Source: Podocnemis expansa
Taxonomy: Eukaryota > Chordata > Testudines > Podocnemididae
Assembly (NCBI GenBank): GCA_007922195.1
Contig: ML682119.1
Location: forward strand, 643,931 to 707,930
Reading direction: 5' to 3'
Length of the DNA stretch: 64,000 bases
Notes under the pieces: generated by a model
Told to the model about the DNA's origin: nothing
Seen by the model: only the letters and a program-made list of their open reading frames with translations
Database searches by the model: none
Translations under genes and position numbers: made by a program
Shown: in pieces, positions 22,805-33,606 of the stretch
Layout of the letters: each line of letters starts with the position of its first letter
Position numbering within the stretch: position 1 is the stretch's first letter

Positions 22805-23910
22805 ATCCCTGATCTACCTGCCCCCCACTAGCCCAATGTGAATTGGTGCCTGGGAGAGTCTTGGATCCCCAGCACCCTTGTCACCCTCCACACTCAGGCT
22901 CAGGGTCCCATCAGACTCCCCCCTGCACTTACCTGGCTGTGTGTTCCCTGGGCGGGTGCTGGCAGTGTCTGTTGGAGGAGGAAAGGGTTAAACCTCCCTC
23001 CCCCCTCCAGCTAATTGCTCAGCTGGATCCAGGGGGAGGGGCGGCAGGTTACTCACTGGCAGAGCAGCCTCTGAGTGAGCCTGCGTCTGCTGGCCAAAAA
23101 CATTCAGGCTCACTGTAGGAGAGGTGGGGCTCCTGCCGATTCCTGTCATGGGGGGGTGCAGGCCCTGCGGTGCTCCCAAAAGCACATGGCGCACATCAAA
23201 TGTCCCCTTTGACCTACTCTAAGGACGGCTCTGTCTGTGACTCTGCCATGCCTACCTTGGCTGGCTGGCTGCCAGGACATTTAAAACTGCTGCTGCCGCT
23301 GCAAGGGGGCACATCCCACTGCAGGACCCTGGGAAACCTATGCCCAGACTGCCTATGCCCAGGGCTGCTGCTGCCACTGGCTCCACAGGGCTACAGCCCT
23401 GCCCATTTCTGGCCCTACCCCAACAACAGCAAGAGCTGGATTGGGCCCACTGTATCCTTTTCAAAATGCCACAAGAGAGTCTGCCTGATGGGACTGTGAA
23501 GTGCTATCTGAGCTGAATGTGTATCAGTCAAAATGCTCTGAAATTTAATATTTGAGTATGTCCCTTTAGCACTGACCCAGACAGCAGAGGAAATCAATGA
23601 AGCTGGATGGCTTTATCCTGGGTATGCAATGGGTGTTTATAGGGTAATTGCCTTGTGGTGGTTCTCTGCATTGGCACAAAGGTATTCTGGCAAGTTGCAG
23701 CTCAAATGGCACCAGAAGCCACACCCTGAGGAGACTTCTGTGACAGGCCTTCTTTTTTTTTTTTTTTTTTTTTAATAAAGACCTGATAAGTTCTGAAGAA
23801 ACACTTTCCAGCAAATGTTGTGAAAACATCAGGTCCCTCCTCTTTCCTAGAAAGCCTAGCCCATGCCCTGACCTTCCCATAGTCTAACAAACCTCATCTC
23901 CTTGCAGCAG
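22805..23910. other. Upstream flank of the beta-gamma-crystallin gene
   Basis: No second gene is supported. The interval is GC-rich to 23440 and has a T-run at 23751-23773. GGCTCTG near 23230 resembles one end of a hAT element, but its partner was not found. Short frames on both strands lack domains. Confidence 0.4.
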
Positions 23911-23917
23911 AGGAGAC

Positions 23918-23925
23918 TATATAAG
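23918..23925 (+). promoter_or_regulatory. TATA box of the beta-gamma-crystallin gene
   Basis: TATATAAG lies about 80 bases upstream of the start codon, which predicts transcription from about 23945-23955 and a 5' UTR near 55 bases. The placement is typical of strongly expressed tissue-specific genes. Confidence 0.7.
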
Positions 23926-24003
23926 TGCAGCGGGCTTCTGAGGAAGGACCATTTCGATCCTGAGCATCCAGGGATTCTGAACTCTGAGTGACAGGAGAAC
24001 AGA

Positions 24004-24510
24004 ATGGCAAATTCTATCACATTCCAGATTGGCCAATCAGGGTCTGTTAAAATCACAGAAGATGACCCAGCTGTACAAGCCACTTTGTCTGCTAGTGCTG
24101 TTCAATCCATCATTGTAAGCGGAGATCCCTGGGTCTTATTTGATGATCAGAATTACAGAGGGGACTTCGTCATCTACGAAGCAGGAAAGCATGAGTACCC
24201 TTCCCAGATCAGTGGAGATTCCATCAAATCTCTGCGTGTGATCAAACAAGGAATCATTAACTCTGAAGTCCAGCTTTATCCTCACCCTTTTTTCAAGGGT
24301 GTAAAGGTAGTGTTAAGTGTTCGGAACACAAGACTAAACTATAATTATTTTTCTCTCAAAGTTTGTAAGGGGGCTGTGATCTTCTATGATGACGAAAACT
24401 ATGGAGGAGAGAAGAGGATCCTGCTGAATGGAGACGAGGTGCAAAATTTCATTTCTATGAAGTTACCTTCCCTTGGCAAATCAATGAAGACTGCCAGGGA
24501 CATAATTTAG
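24004..24510 (+). CDS. Beta-gamma-crystallin-fold protein, EDSP-like
   Basis: An intact 168-codon single-exon gene. The protein reads as four Greek-key motifs, that is two beta-gamma-crystallin domains. Motif 1 spans about residues 4-38. Motif 2 spans about 42-80 and contains WVLFDDQNYRGDFVIYEAG. Motif 3 spans about 86-123. Motif 4 spans about 124-167 and contains VIFYDDENYGGEKRILLNG. The aromatic-x5-G pattern of each second motif is clear. There is no signal peptide or membrane segment, so it is likely cytoplasmic. The family is structural: lens crystallins and, closer in style, amphibian and reptile epidermal differentiation-specific proteins. Some of those relatives add a C-terminal aerolysin-like pore domain, which is absent here because TAG follows directly. 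The start has a strong context (A at -3, G at +4). A TATA box lies upstream and AATAAA lies 500 bases downstream, which argues for a functional gene rather than a processed copy. Lens crystallin genes normally have introns, so the lack of introns is notable. The exact orthologue is uncertain. Confidence 0.85.
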   Translation: MANSITFQIGQSGSVKITEDDPAVQATLSASAVQSIIVSGDPWVLFDDQNYRGDFVIYEAGKHEYPSQISGDSIKSLRVIKQGIINSEVQLYPHPFFKGVKVVLSVRNTRLNYNYFSLKVCKGAVIFYDDENYGGEKRILLNGDEVQNFISMKLPSLGKSMKTARDII

Positions 24511-25035
24511 AAATGAAGATGGGTGAGAGCGCTCCCCTTCATGGGTACAGAGGAATGGGTCCAAGTCCTCACCTGCTCCCTGGAAGAGGATTCATTCCAA
24601 GACCTGCTGATGATTGATGCTGATAGTAGACATTCCCCTGCCTAAACCTGTGCTGCCGCCATGAGCACCGATCCTTTGTAACAAGTGCAGAATCAACCCA
24701 GCTGTGATGATGGGAGGAGGAACCTGTTCCAGAGACTGTTCCCAGCAAGCTGAACCCAGCTTCCCAGAAATGATCATGGATTGGGAGCTGCTCACCACTG
24801 CAGCAGTGAGGTCTCTGCCTTTGTGACCCCCCAAGGAGGCACCGCCTGTGACATGCAGCTAGAGACCAAGAACAAGAACCCATGTCCATGCCCACATCTT
24901 TCACCAAGGGAGTTGCAGATACCCCAGAGGGGCCTGGACAGTAGCTCCATATCCTCCTCCACCAGCTGCCTGAGATGCCCCCTGCCCCAGCTTCTCCTCT
25001 CGCTTTGCAAGAATAAAGATCAGATTGAAGCAGAA
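24511..25035 (+). other. 3' UTR of the beta-gamma-crystallin gene
   Basis: The region between the stop codon and the polyadenylation signal AATAAA (25012-25017) is about 520 bases with no repeat in it. A TTGTGTCTG G/T-rich element just after the signal fits cleavage near 25030. No A-tract follows, so this is not an obvious retrocopy. Confidence 0.6.
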
Positions 25036-25039
25036 TTTG

Positions 25040-25704
25040 TGTCTGCTTATTTCTGAAGAGGGCAGGGCACAGGGAGCGTATGTTTGTTTCTTAATGATGG
25101 GGGATTGGGGTGGGAAATGAATTGTGCTCTGTGTATCATTGGGGGTGGTGTTTGGCAGTGGCTGAGGTATCTGTGGAGGGACCAGGCTCTCTATTCCCCA
25201 CCTCTGCCCCCTGACCTTGGGGTTCCTGGTCCCCGGGAGACATTTATATTGTTCCCTCCTCACCAGGTGGTCCCGATCAGCTTGGTGAGCTGGCAGCAGG
25301 TCAGAGCTTGGTGCTGGGGATGCCCCTGTAGTGCCCAGGGAGTGAGGAGGCTGGTCCAGAGGCATTGCAGGAGACCAGAGGCCCCTACACTGCACCACTT
25401 CACCCTTGGGGGCAGAGCGACTGTCTCGGGAAGGCCGGGAGTGCAGGACCAGCTTCTGGGCCAGCCTGGCCAGCCCTCCTGTGGAGGGAATGTGGGGGGA
25501 GGGGCACAGGCTGATTGCCCCAGGCCCCACACACCCATAGGGATGGCCCTGCTCGTAATTGGGGATTGCCAAGATATCAGCTCTGGCATCCATCTGAGGA
25601 ATGACTGTATTGCTTGGAGACAAAATTCAGTCCCTATTTCTGTACCAGTGAAGGGCTTGAACCACAGGATCCAGAAGCTTGGGAGGCAGCTGTCAGTGAA
25701 CATG
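25040..25704. other. GC-rich flank without supported gene
   Basis: Overlapping open frames of 233-240 codons occur on both strands (25084-25785 plus, 24901-25623 minus). They are products of GC-rich composition and show no domain. The minus frame also runs through the 3' UTR of the upstream gene. Confidence 0.4.
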
Positions 25705-26661
25705 AGTCATAGGATACATATCCATGCACCCCTTGGCTATGATCTATGTGATTTTTCTGTTCACTTTTGCATTGTGATTTTATGATTTAATGCCAATTAT
25801 GCCATGCAAACTTCCCTTTCGAATGTTCTATCGTATCATTAGGATGTCACGGTTCCTGCAGCATTGTGTATGTGTACAGAGGTGAAGCGTATTATGTAGT
25901 TCAGATACTCACCACTCCGTCTCTGAGGCTGGAGAATTACATGAGAAAGGAGAGGCAAATTTAGCTTCCCAGCGCAGGCAGAAGTAAAGAGAATCACACC
26001 GCTGCATGGAGAGGGAAGAGCCAATGACAATGAAAAGAGACAGTTTGAATGAGAGAGAAGTTGTTCTAGTCTTTTGGCCCTGGACACTCCATCTTAAAAC
26101 ATCTGCAAGAAGAACTGTGCTCAGACTAAAATAGGCAGAGATGTCTGTAAACCATCTCAGCTGGACCTGAGTGGTGAGAAGAATATATTTCTAATAGGGT
26201 ATTATGCATGTTATATCTCTATTTTGTTCATGGCTACTTCTGACTGCTTTATTAAATGATTGTGCTTTCTTATAACCTTATAATCAGACTCTGATCAATC
26301 AACTAGTAGTTGTTTTATCTAAACCTGTGTGAACTTTAGAGGGTATGAGAGAGGGAGGCTGGGCATGATCCATTTCAGTGTTAAATGGATGGACATGAGG
26401 ATATGGAGATTGGAGAAGGATCCCAATCCCTGTAAGACAGAAATTCCCCACTGTGGTATCTGGGGTTTGGGGTGCTCAGTCAGGGACTGTTGCCTGAGTG
26501 GGCAGAGGGTGCACACTTTCCTTGGGACTCATTAAATGCAGGAGGCCGGTGTGGATTGACTCAGGAGTGAATAGTCACCTGGCAAGGCAGGATAAGTCAA
26601 CGTGCAGGAGTGGGAAGTCACAGTGGCACACTGGACCAGATCTAGGAAGCAGCCTGTCACA
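25705..26661 (+). mobile_element. Solo LTR family B, copy 2
   Basis: Uninterrupted relative of the LTR at 17378-22799. GGCTATGATCTATGTGATTT near the start, TGATCAATCAACTAGTAGTT at about 26294 and GTGGATTGACTCAGGAGTGA near 26550 all align. It ends CCTGTCACA. The flanks ACATG (25700-25704) and ATATG (26662-26666) fit a 5-bp duplication with one change. Confidence 0.75.
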
Positions 26662-26834
26662 ATATGGAAATAACTTGGCTGAGCAAAGAGAAGGAGGGTT
26701 TCTCCATGTTTGTAACAAAGGAAAAGCTGTAAAGCTCAGGGAACCTGTCTGTCAATAACCAGACACCTGTCTCTGTGACCTGTCAGACACACAGACAGCT
26801 TGAACAATCATTACACCTTGGCTGGGCTCTGGAC

Positions 26835-27126
26835 CAGAGGCACTGCTGGCCCAGGGAGGGACCTGGGGCATGGGCCCAGGCCCCATCCCCCCCCCCCCCC
26901 CCGCCCCAGGCCCACAGGCCCCACCCCCAGCCCCTGGCTGGGGACAGGGCCAGAAGCCATGTGCCGCTGCAGGTGGCCGGGCCCCACATCCCCAGCTGGG
27001 AACGGGACTGCCATCGCTGCGGTGGCCGGGCCCTGGATCCCCAGCCTGATTGGGCTGGTGATCGGGGGCACCGGCCCTGGCATTTGGGGCACGTGCCCCG
27101 GGTCCCCAGCTCCAGTGACACCTCTG
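26835..27126. mobile_element. hAT MITE family H, copy 1, 292 bp
   Basis: The ends are CAGAGGCACTGCTGG and the complement of CCAGTGACACCTCTG. The flanks CTCTGGAC and CTCTGGGC are an 8-bp duplication with one difference. The interior is very GC-rich with a C-run at 26889-26902. A better-preserved copy is at 41904-42205. Confidence 0.7.
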
Positions 27127-27429
27127 CTCTGGGCTGACCAGAATGGACTAAGCTTTAACTTTCCTTTCTCTCTGTTACTCTAAAAATGTCCCAGGCAGTG
27201 TTCCAGTTGATTAATAAACTCAACTCTTCTGACACTGCTGTGGGACAGTCAGTGTAAATGTTGGGTGTAGTGCATCAATCTCTGAACAGTGGAAAAGTCT
27301 CTGCATCTTGAAGCAGGAGCACTGCACGCCCAGATGTCCTGTTCGAGCAAGAGGTAGAGTCACATGGTTTACCCTGGATGAAAAGTGAGGCACTCCTTGG
27401 GGGTCTGGTGCACTGAGCGGATTTCTCAT
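27127..27429. other. Unassigned spacer
   Basis: Nothing recognisable except an AATAAACTC motif near 27211 on the plus strand, possibly the end of an old LTR. Confidence 0.35.
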
Positions 27430-29233
27430 AGGCTATGTCTATACAAAGACAGTTAAATCAATTTAACAAAATTGATATAAAATCATGAAACTGATTTAGG
27501 TTAAATAGATTTAACAGGTCCTCACTAAAAACTCAGATTGAATTAGCATGTCCAGGGATGGGACTTGCTAGTTTGAGATGGGGGCACCCTGGGAGGTGTG
27601 GCAACATACCCCCAGGATGGGCTATGTCACCCACCCAATCCCCAGCCTGGTTCTCACCTGGTGATCTAGGTGGCAGAGAAAAGCATGCACCACCCAGCTC
27701 TGGGTGCACAGAGCCAGACAGGAGAGAAGGCGTCCTCTCCACCTGGCTGCAGACCTGGGCACTTAGCTGGGCACGTGGAAGGGACACCTGTGCCCTGCTC
27801 CAGATGTGCTAGCCGGGGGGGGAGGGGAAGGGACCCTTGTATCTGGCTTCCAGAGCACTGGCTGGGGGGGCAGGGAACAAGGGGCCACTGCTCCCAGCTC
27901 CCTGAGCACTGCCTGGGTGGGGTGAGAAGGGACCCCCCACGCCCACCTCCCAGCATGCAAGGTGGGTGGCAGGGAATCCCATCAACCAGCATGTGGGCCC
28001 AAAGCTGGGTGCAGGTGTCCCTTCTCCCACCATCCAGCCAGTGCTCAGGGAGCCAGGCACAAGGGCTCTTTCCCAGCCACCTGGAATGCACACCGGGAGC
28101 TGGGCACAAGGGTCCCTTCCCGGTGCTGGCGTGGCTGGAGGAGCAGGGCATGGGTGTCCCTTCCAACCCCCCACCTTCTGCCCATAGTTCCGAACCCTAA
28201 CCCTTCCTTCCCAGGAGCCATGTACCCTGGGAGGAAGAAATTCAAATTACGTGTAACAGCCACATGGCCAGATAGAGTCTGCCTTGCAGGCAGCTCTGAC
28301 CAGAGAAGGGTGTGTGTGGGGACACAGCAAGGAGAGCCCCTTTGCCCCAGGGGCACCTGTTCCAAACCTCCAGAGTGACCACACACACACTGGGATAGCA
28401 CAGGGATTATGGGAATGGGGAAGGTTTATTTACAGAGGTGCAAAGGGGAAACCAACATGGGAGATGGGGCAGCAGTAACACAGAGTAACAGCTAACACAG
28501 GGCCCTGTAAGGCCCAACAATCCAGCAGGCTGGAGGCAGACGGGATACTCTGTTTCTGCACCATGAGTTCAGGAGTCCCAGCATAGTTCCAGTCCAGTGT
28601 TCAGTCCAGCAACTCCTAGTCTTCGCCGTCAGCACTTTCCCAGCAAAAGAAAACACTCTTATGCCTCTTCTGCTGCTCTCTGCAAACCCAGAGTGACACC
28701 CTCCCCACGTAACTAGCTACAACCTCCCCGCTGAGTTCCAGGAACCTGTACTCACAGCCCCACAGCTCCAGATGGCCAGTCACTGGATCCCACTCTGTCC
28801 TTGGGCGACTCTCCCCAGCACAGTGTCCTTCTGTGGGTGCTGGCCTGGCATCCTAGGTCAGACGCTTTGTTTTCCCTGGCTTCAGGCAGAGCCTCCCTCT
28901 GCTTCGTTCCCTAGGGCCTCCAGCTGCAACTGCAGCCCCCCTCCTCAGCTCCACAAACACTCTCCCACAGGGCAAAGATTTAAAGGAACCACACTCCTTA
29001 AAACCCCAGGGAGGTTACATATGTTAAATTGCTCTAACAGTTATATTGAAATAACACATCCACACTGTGTCATATTGATATACGAGTTTCAATTGAACAG
29101 TCATATCAATATAAAACTATGCTTTGTTATATTGATATGACTTTCCTTAGAGTGAAAAGAGGGAGCTCCTCATTTGGAATTGAAATAACCAGTATTATTT
29201 TGATTTAAACAGTGTATGTGGATATATCCATAG
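27430..29233. mobile_element. Harbinger-like element with GC-rich interior
   Basis: The left end GGCTATGTCTATACAAAG and the complement of the right end near 29233 (CTATGGATATATCCACATA) are related. Both continue into TTTAAATC-type AT-rich inverted sequence. The interior 27560-28230 is GC-rich and made of imperfect units. 28252-29019 is a separate LTR inserted in it. The 3-bp flanks do not match well, so boundaries are approximate. Confidence 0.5.
28252..29019 (-). mobile_element. Solo LTR family C, minus strand
   Basis: Plus-strand borders are TGTAACAGCC (28252) and GGAGGTTACA (29019), the TG...CA ends. On the minus strand CTGTAAATAAACC near 28430 gives a polyadenylation signal. The flanks TACG and TATG could be a 4-bp duplication with one change. 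It lies within the MITE-like element 27430-29233. Confidence 0.6.
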
Positions 29234-29389
29234 AGCCTGTTTCAGGGCTGGGTCATACCACTCGTTCTGTGGATCCATGACTCTACTGCATTTGGGAATT
29301 CTGTAAGCCAAGTTTTATTTTTCTCACCATGTTAAAAATCCTAAGTCAGTAATATGTGACTGGCTGCTCCCCAGATCTGGTTGGGTGTG

Positions 29390-29862
29390 CTGCTGTAACC
29401 CCCCAATTCTAGCTCCTGAACACCGATTTGCCCTGCCTTGCTGAGTGGCCATTCATTCTTGAGTCAGCCTGCTCCCGCCCCTGTCTTGCAATTGGTCCCC
29501 TGTAGTGGGTGCATGGCCTCTGGCTAATTGAGAGACAGTACCTCAAGTGAGCACCCACAGCTCCAGGTACCACTCTAGGAGCCTCTGTCTACAGGAGCTC
29601 AGGCCCACTCCCAACCATACACACTATTCCATCCATTTAACAAAGAAATGGATCGTGCCCAGCCGCCTTCACTCACATCCTCTAAAAATCACAAAGCTTT
29701 AAATAAAGTAACTCCTAGTTTATTGGCAAGATTATAATTACAAGTGGGAGTGTGACCAATCATGGCAGAGTCGTAATATAAATGAATCAGGAGTGACCAC
29801 AAGGAAATAAGAGGTAAAATATGCATACTAACCTAATATCTCTACTTAAACTGACCTCATAG
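29390..29862 (-). mobile_element. LTR family B, copy 3, partial
   Basis: Minus-strand relative of LTR B. Read from 29862 downward it gives GTTAGTATGCATATTTTACC, then the AATAAACTAGGAGTTACTTT signal region (about 29705-29725), then ATGGATGGAATAGTGTG. The 5' part is missing. Confidence 0.65.
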
Positions 29863-29869
29863 TTGAATT

Positions 29870-29990
29870 TCCAAAGGGATAGTCACGTTAGTCTAGTCCA
29901 GCAAAAAAAGCAAGGAGTCGTGTGGCACTTTAAGACTAACAGATTTCTTTTTTGCATGAGCTTTCACGGGAGAAAAATACCAGTTCGTGA
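29870..29990 (-). repeat. Dispersed repeat E, copy 5
   Basis: GGATAGTCACGTTAGTCTAG, CAAGGAGTCGTGTGGCACTT and CATGAGCTTTCACGGGAG in the same order as copies 3 and 6. Confidence 0.65.
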
Positions 29991-30059
29991 AGTGTATGCT
30001 CAGGGTTTTCGGCTGTGTCATGGAATGCACATCTGTGCACTTTGGGTTATGATCTATAT

Positions 30060-31324
30060 CAGTGATGACCAACCTTTCCCTTTTTGTGGATGTAACTATG
30101 CTGCCCACCCTCCCGAGGCAGGGGGGCGGCTGGTTCAGGTCTCCAGCCCCTCGTCGGGCGGGACCACCAAGTCTTTAGCTCCTTGGCAGGGCAGAAGTTT
30201 CATAGGTTCACTTTCAGTCACTCAGGTGTGAGGAAAGTTTCAGGCGGCCTCTCGGGGTTACGGCCCGAGAGGTGGCATATGGCAGGGGTTGGAATTAACA
30301 CGGGTGTTGGGTCGCACAGATCCACTGTGTCCCAGCCAAGGTCCCCAACAGGGGCTGAGACCTCCGGACAGGAGTTAGCGGGTCCGATCCGCAACACGTC
30401 AATTCCAAGGTGGGCTCTCTGGGGTCTGAGGCCTCAGTGCAGGGGCCAGCGGGGTCCAAGCCGCAGTACACCAAACACCAGGTAGGCCCTAAGGGACTGG
30501 AGGCCTTGGTGCAGGGGTGAGCGGGGTCCAAACCACAACACACCAACCCCGAGGTGGGCTCTATGGGGCCTGAGTCCTCGGGGCATGGGCCAGCAGGGTC
30601 TGAGCCACAACATGCTGCCCCCAAGATGTGAATCCCCATTGAGGGCTGAGACCCGCACTCCCCTGGGCTACCCTGTGCCTCGCGTTCCCACCGTACCTCA
30701 TCTGATGGGTCTTCAGGGTAATCCCCCAGGGGTAGATTATAGAAGCCTTTCGTCTCATCTGGTGGTGTCAGGTCAGGGAGTCCATCAAGCTCCTCTGCAA
30801 GTGGCAACTCCTCCAGGTCCCATGAGGTGGGCGGAGGCTCAAGACTCCCAGCAGCCAGGGGCAGCTCCTCCAAGTCACAGGAGGGCGGCAGCACTTCAGG
30901 AAGCCCTGTAGGGTACAGGTCGGGAGCACCCACCTGCCTTGCTGGCAGCCACTCTCCCTGCAGGCCTGGGGTGGACCCGAACCCGAGTGACAGCTCTCGG
31001 TTCCCAGCCACAGGCGGACAACACCAGACATGTGGGCTCAGGTCTGGTGGCCAGATCCCAGCTTCCCCACAGGGCAGCCTGGGGTCAGGTGCTAGCCAAG
31101 GTGCGTCTTTCCCCTTTGGCAGCTGGTTCTCAACTGAGCTGACAGCTGCCCTTTTTCTATTTCCTGTCCCTGTCCCACCCCTCCGCTTCCGGCCTGATTG
31201 ACAGGCCGGCTCTGGCTCTGCCCCCCTGCAGGCCAGATGGTTCTGCCTGTATGTCTCTGAAGGGGGCCGGGCCTTTCTGCTACAGTGGACCACTGTAACA
31301 TCATCAAAAGCCTTTGTGGACCAC
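30060..31324 (-). repeat. GC-rich block with 72-bp tandem repeats
   Basis: A 72-bp unit beginning GGTRGGSYCT recurs at 30409, 30481 and 30553, with a worn partial unit on each side. A minus-strand frame of 332 codons (30295-31293) stays open across the block. The units translate to 24-residue repeats of the form CCGxDPAxPC...P.xPTxxL. Before them lies a duplicated DLEELPLA phrase. I do not recognise a protein family. The open frame may be a by-product of GC-richness in an LTR or leader sequence. 30061 (CAGTGATGACCAACC) and 31310-31324 (complement CAGTGGTCCACAAAG) resemble hAT ends. Confidence 0.45.
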
Positions 31325-31540
31325 TGTGACGCTGTCTGGGTCTAGGGGATGGTTTATGATTTTTTTTTGGTGTTAATATTTCATATTTGCAATAATCTAT
31401 ATGTGATATGCCATGTTTGGTATCAATAGAAAGTCTGTAATCTGCTAGGAATGATTATATGATCTATATGTAGGTATTGTATTTGTATTAGAGTCTAGGA
31501 ATCTCATTTGTTTTATGTGTGTTCTGTTGGGGAAAATCTA
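31325..31540 (+). mobile_element. LTR family A, 5' fragment
   Basis: GTGACGCTGTCTGGGTCTAG through ATGTTTGGTATCAATAGAAA and TAGGAATGATTATATGAT aligns with 45020-45220. It is truncated before the retroviral LTR at 31587. Confidence 0.7.
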
Positions 31541-31586
31541 ACTCTGGCCCTCAACTTCAGAAAGAGGCACACCAGAGCCCTCCCAA

Positions 31587-32245
31587 TGAAGCAGACCCGT
31601 TCCCAGCCGAGACACCAATAGGCAGAGAACGAGGTGTGGTTCAAAGTTTATTATTCAGCTGAATAATAACAGGAACAGCAACAGGGAGTAGCACAAGAAG
31701 CTAGCCTCCCCTCCAGCAAGCTCTCCGAATATTGGGGTACAGATCATATATACTTTTCAGCATGCAAAATGCAAAATACAAAATACATAATGCAACAGGT
31801 TCATGCATAATACAACAAGTTACATCATGCCTAAAGTCCCTACATGGTATTACTACTCTTAATATGCAGGTTACAAGATTAGATTATATTTAATAGTCAG
31901 CATATAGTTAGCCCACCTCTGTTGTTGTTTACTGCTCATTTGGGTATTAATTATTACTCTTGACCAATGAGAGTGGCCAACCTCCTGTGACTCCTCGGTA
32001 ATCTAGCCCCCCGCCAACCTGTTTACCAGACTAGGGTAATAGCTTCTCATCAGGGCCCAGACAGGAGTGATTGTCTCATAATAAACCTTTGTGGATTACC
32101 TCATGTATCTATAGAAGCAGTCTAACTTCCTATCAATCTAAACCCCCTAGCTCCCCTGACTAACTAAACTTGTCTAAGCAAACACAACAGTCTGTGGCAC
32201 AGAACTTCCTGACCAAACTTACTCCATCTTTAAACCTCCCTTACA
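31587..32245 (-). mobile_element. Retroviral 3' LTR, 659 bp
   Basis: It begins TGTAAGGGAGG directly after the polypurine tract and ends GTCTGCTTCA, with TG...CA borders. GAATAATAAACTTTG (near 31650-31665) supplies the polyadenylation signal in R. The order env, polypurine tract, LTR confirms minus orientation. Confidence 0.75.
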
Positions 32246-32246
32246 A

Positions 32247-32258
32247 CTCCCCCCTTTC
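32247..32258 (-). promoter_or_regulatory. Polypurine tract
   Basis: GAAAGGGGGGAG on the minus strand, one base before the LTR start; this is where plus-strand DNA synthesis is primed in retroviruses. Confidence 0.75.
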
Positions 32259-32286
32259 GACCGAGAGCGAAAGCTCGCTGGTCGAT

Positions 32287-32735
32287 CTATGGTCGCACAG
32301 GACCTGTAGAGTATGTAATTCGGGGTTGGCGTGCACATTTCCCAAGAAAGAAACACATTAATTTGCAGCCCACGTATAAAGCAATAATGAAAAAAATGAG
32401 AGATACCAAACCGGATAATAGCCATTTGCCAAGAGCCCCTAGGTCATGTATCCAGGACCATAACCAGGATAGAAGTCCAGTATCCTCATGCTGGCTTAGT
32501 CTTTTTTCCAGGGCCCTTAAATCGTCTAGGCGCAATTCAATAAGATGTGAATTATCAGTAAGATTAAAGCAACACATTCCTGCAAACTCCTGGCACCCAT
32601 GTCCAGCTTTTAGTAACAAATAATCCAAGGCCACCCGGTTCTGCAAAACAGCTTCTCTTAACTGGGCCTGTTCTTCATTTAATAATTGAATTAAGGTAGA
32701 GGTTTTATTAATAGTTTTGCTAAAGTACAGGCCAG
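32287..32735 (-). pseudogene. env, transmembrane subunit region
   Basis: The frame contains the heptad-rich ectodomain, a LQNRVALDYLL segment of the immunosuppressive-type region, and CQEFAGMCC, the CX6CC motif used to bond to the surface subunit. A membrane anchor (LLSGLVSLIFFIIALYVG) and a short cytoplasmic tail follow. The style of this segment is closer to alpharetroviral than to mammalian gammaretroviral TM. The normal role is membrane fusion during entry. The reading frame changes just upstream of this piece, so no continuous env is present. Confidence 0.75.
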
Positions 32736-32858
32736 TTTAATGACCTGTAGATAGGCCCCTTCAGCTAACCCTGGTACACCAACAAGGGAAAGAGCAAGGG
32801 TAAGCACCTCAGTTTTGGATAATAGAGTGAGGTTACTGTCACAGTCCGGTTTAAGCGA

Positions 32859-33603
32859 TCAGATACTTCTGGTGTGGGGCCTTACCCACGGTAGTGCATA
32901 TAGTGAGGAAAGGCGGCCAAAACAACAAGGGCCCCCTGTGGCATTAGCAGGTACATAAGAATATGCGAAATTTCCACAAAGCAGCATGAATCCCCTTGGA
33001 AGATAAAGGTTACTGCTTATGTAGGAGGTATTATAGATGGTGGAACAATTTAAACCGTCGGGGAGACTGTTCTTAATATGACCTGTACAAGGGCCTGAAC
33101 CATTAGAGACCAAGCGTATACAGGTTCTTGCAAGGGCCACCCCCATAAGCCCTATTTTTAACTCTCGAAAATTGGTCCAGTTACTAGGCCGGGGAGTGGA
33201 TCCAAACCAGTACCATCCCAAAGTCCAAAACACAGAGCCCTGATAATTTATCCAGGGCCAGGCAGTATCATTGGCCAAGTGTTCAAAAGGAAATGGAATG
33301 CCATAAAAGCAGGTTTTACCTATGCCTGCTACAGTGAGGGCAGGTGCCACGCAGAAGTGGGAGCTATTGAGACTGGTGTGAGCTAATTCTACAAATACAT
33401 TACTTTCAGCACTATATTTTAAAGATTGTAACACAGGAAGGCAAGTTATCCAAACTATTGTCCACAGCATCTTTACCACAAAACAGGGATGCTCCTGGAA
33501 CCTTCTTGTTATTTCTATTTGCCCAACAGAAGCAACTCCAAATTAGTCCGAGAATCCCTAATCCCAATACAAAAAAAAATGGGAAAGGAACTCTGCAGTC
33601 CAA
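32859..33603 (-). pseudogene. env, surface subunit region
   Basis: Two overlapping frames follow pol. The first (33412-33603) opens with a hydrophobic stretch, and the second (32859-33479) begins with a signal-like MLWTIVWITCLPVLQSL. The second has several N-glycosylation sites (for example NGS, NCS, NTS, NAT) and many cysteines, as expected for a retroviral surface glycoprotein. It ends at a stop before the fusion-peptide region. Frame breaks on both sides make env non-functional as it stands. Confidence 0.6.
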
Positions 33604-33606
33604 GCA

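Noticed and set aside
24901..25785. Long frames on both strands downstream of the crystallin-fold gene
   Set aside because: Opposed frames in GC-rich DNA, no domains; one runs through the 3' UTR.
27666..28200. Overlapping frames of 166-176 codons on both strands
   Set aside because: Compositional frames in the GC-rich core of a MITE-like element.
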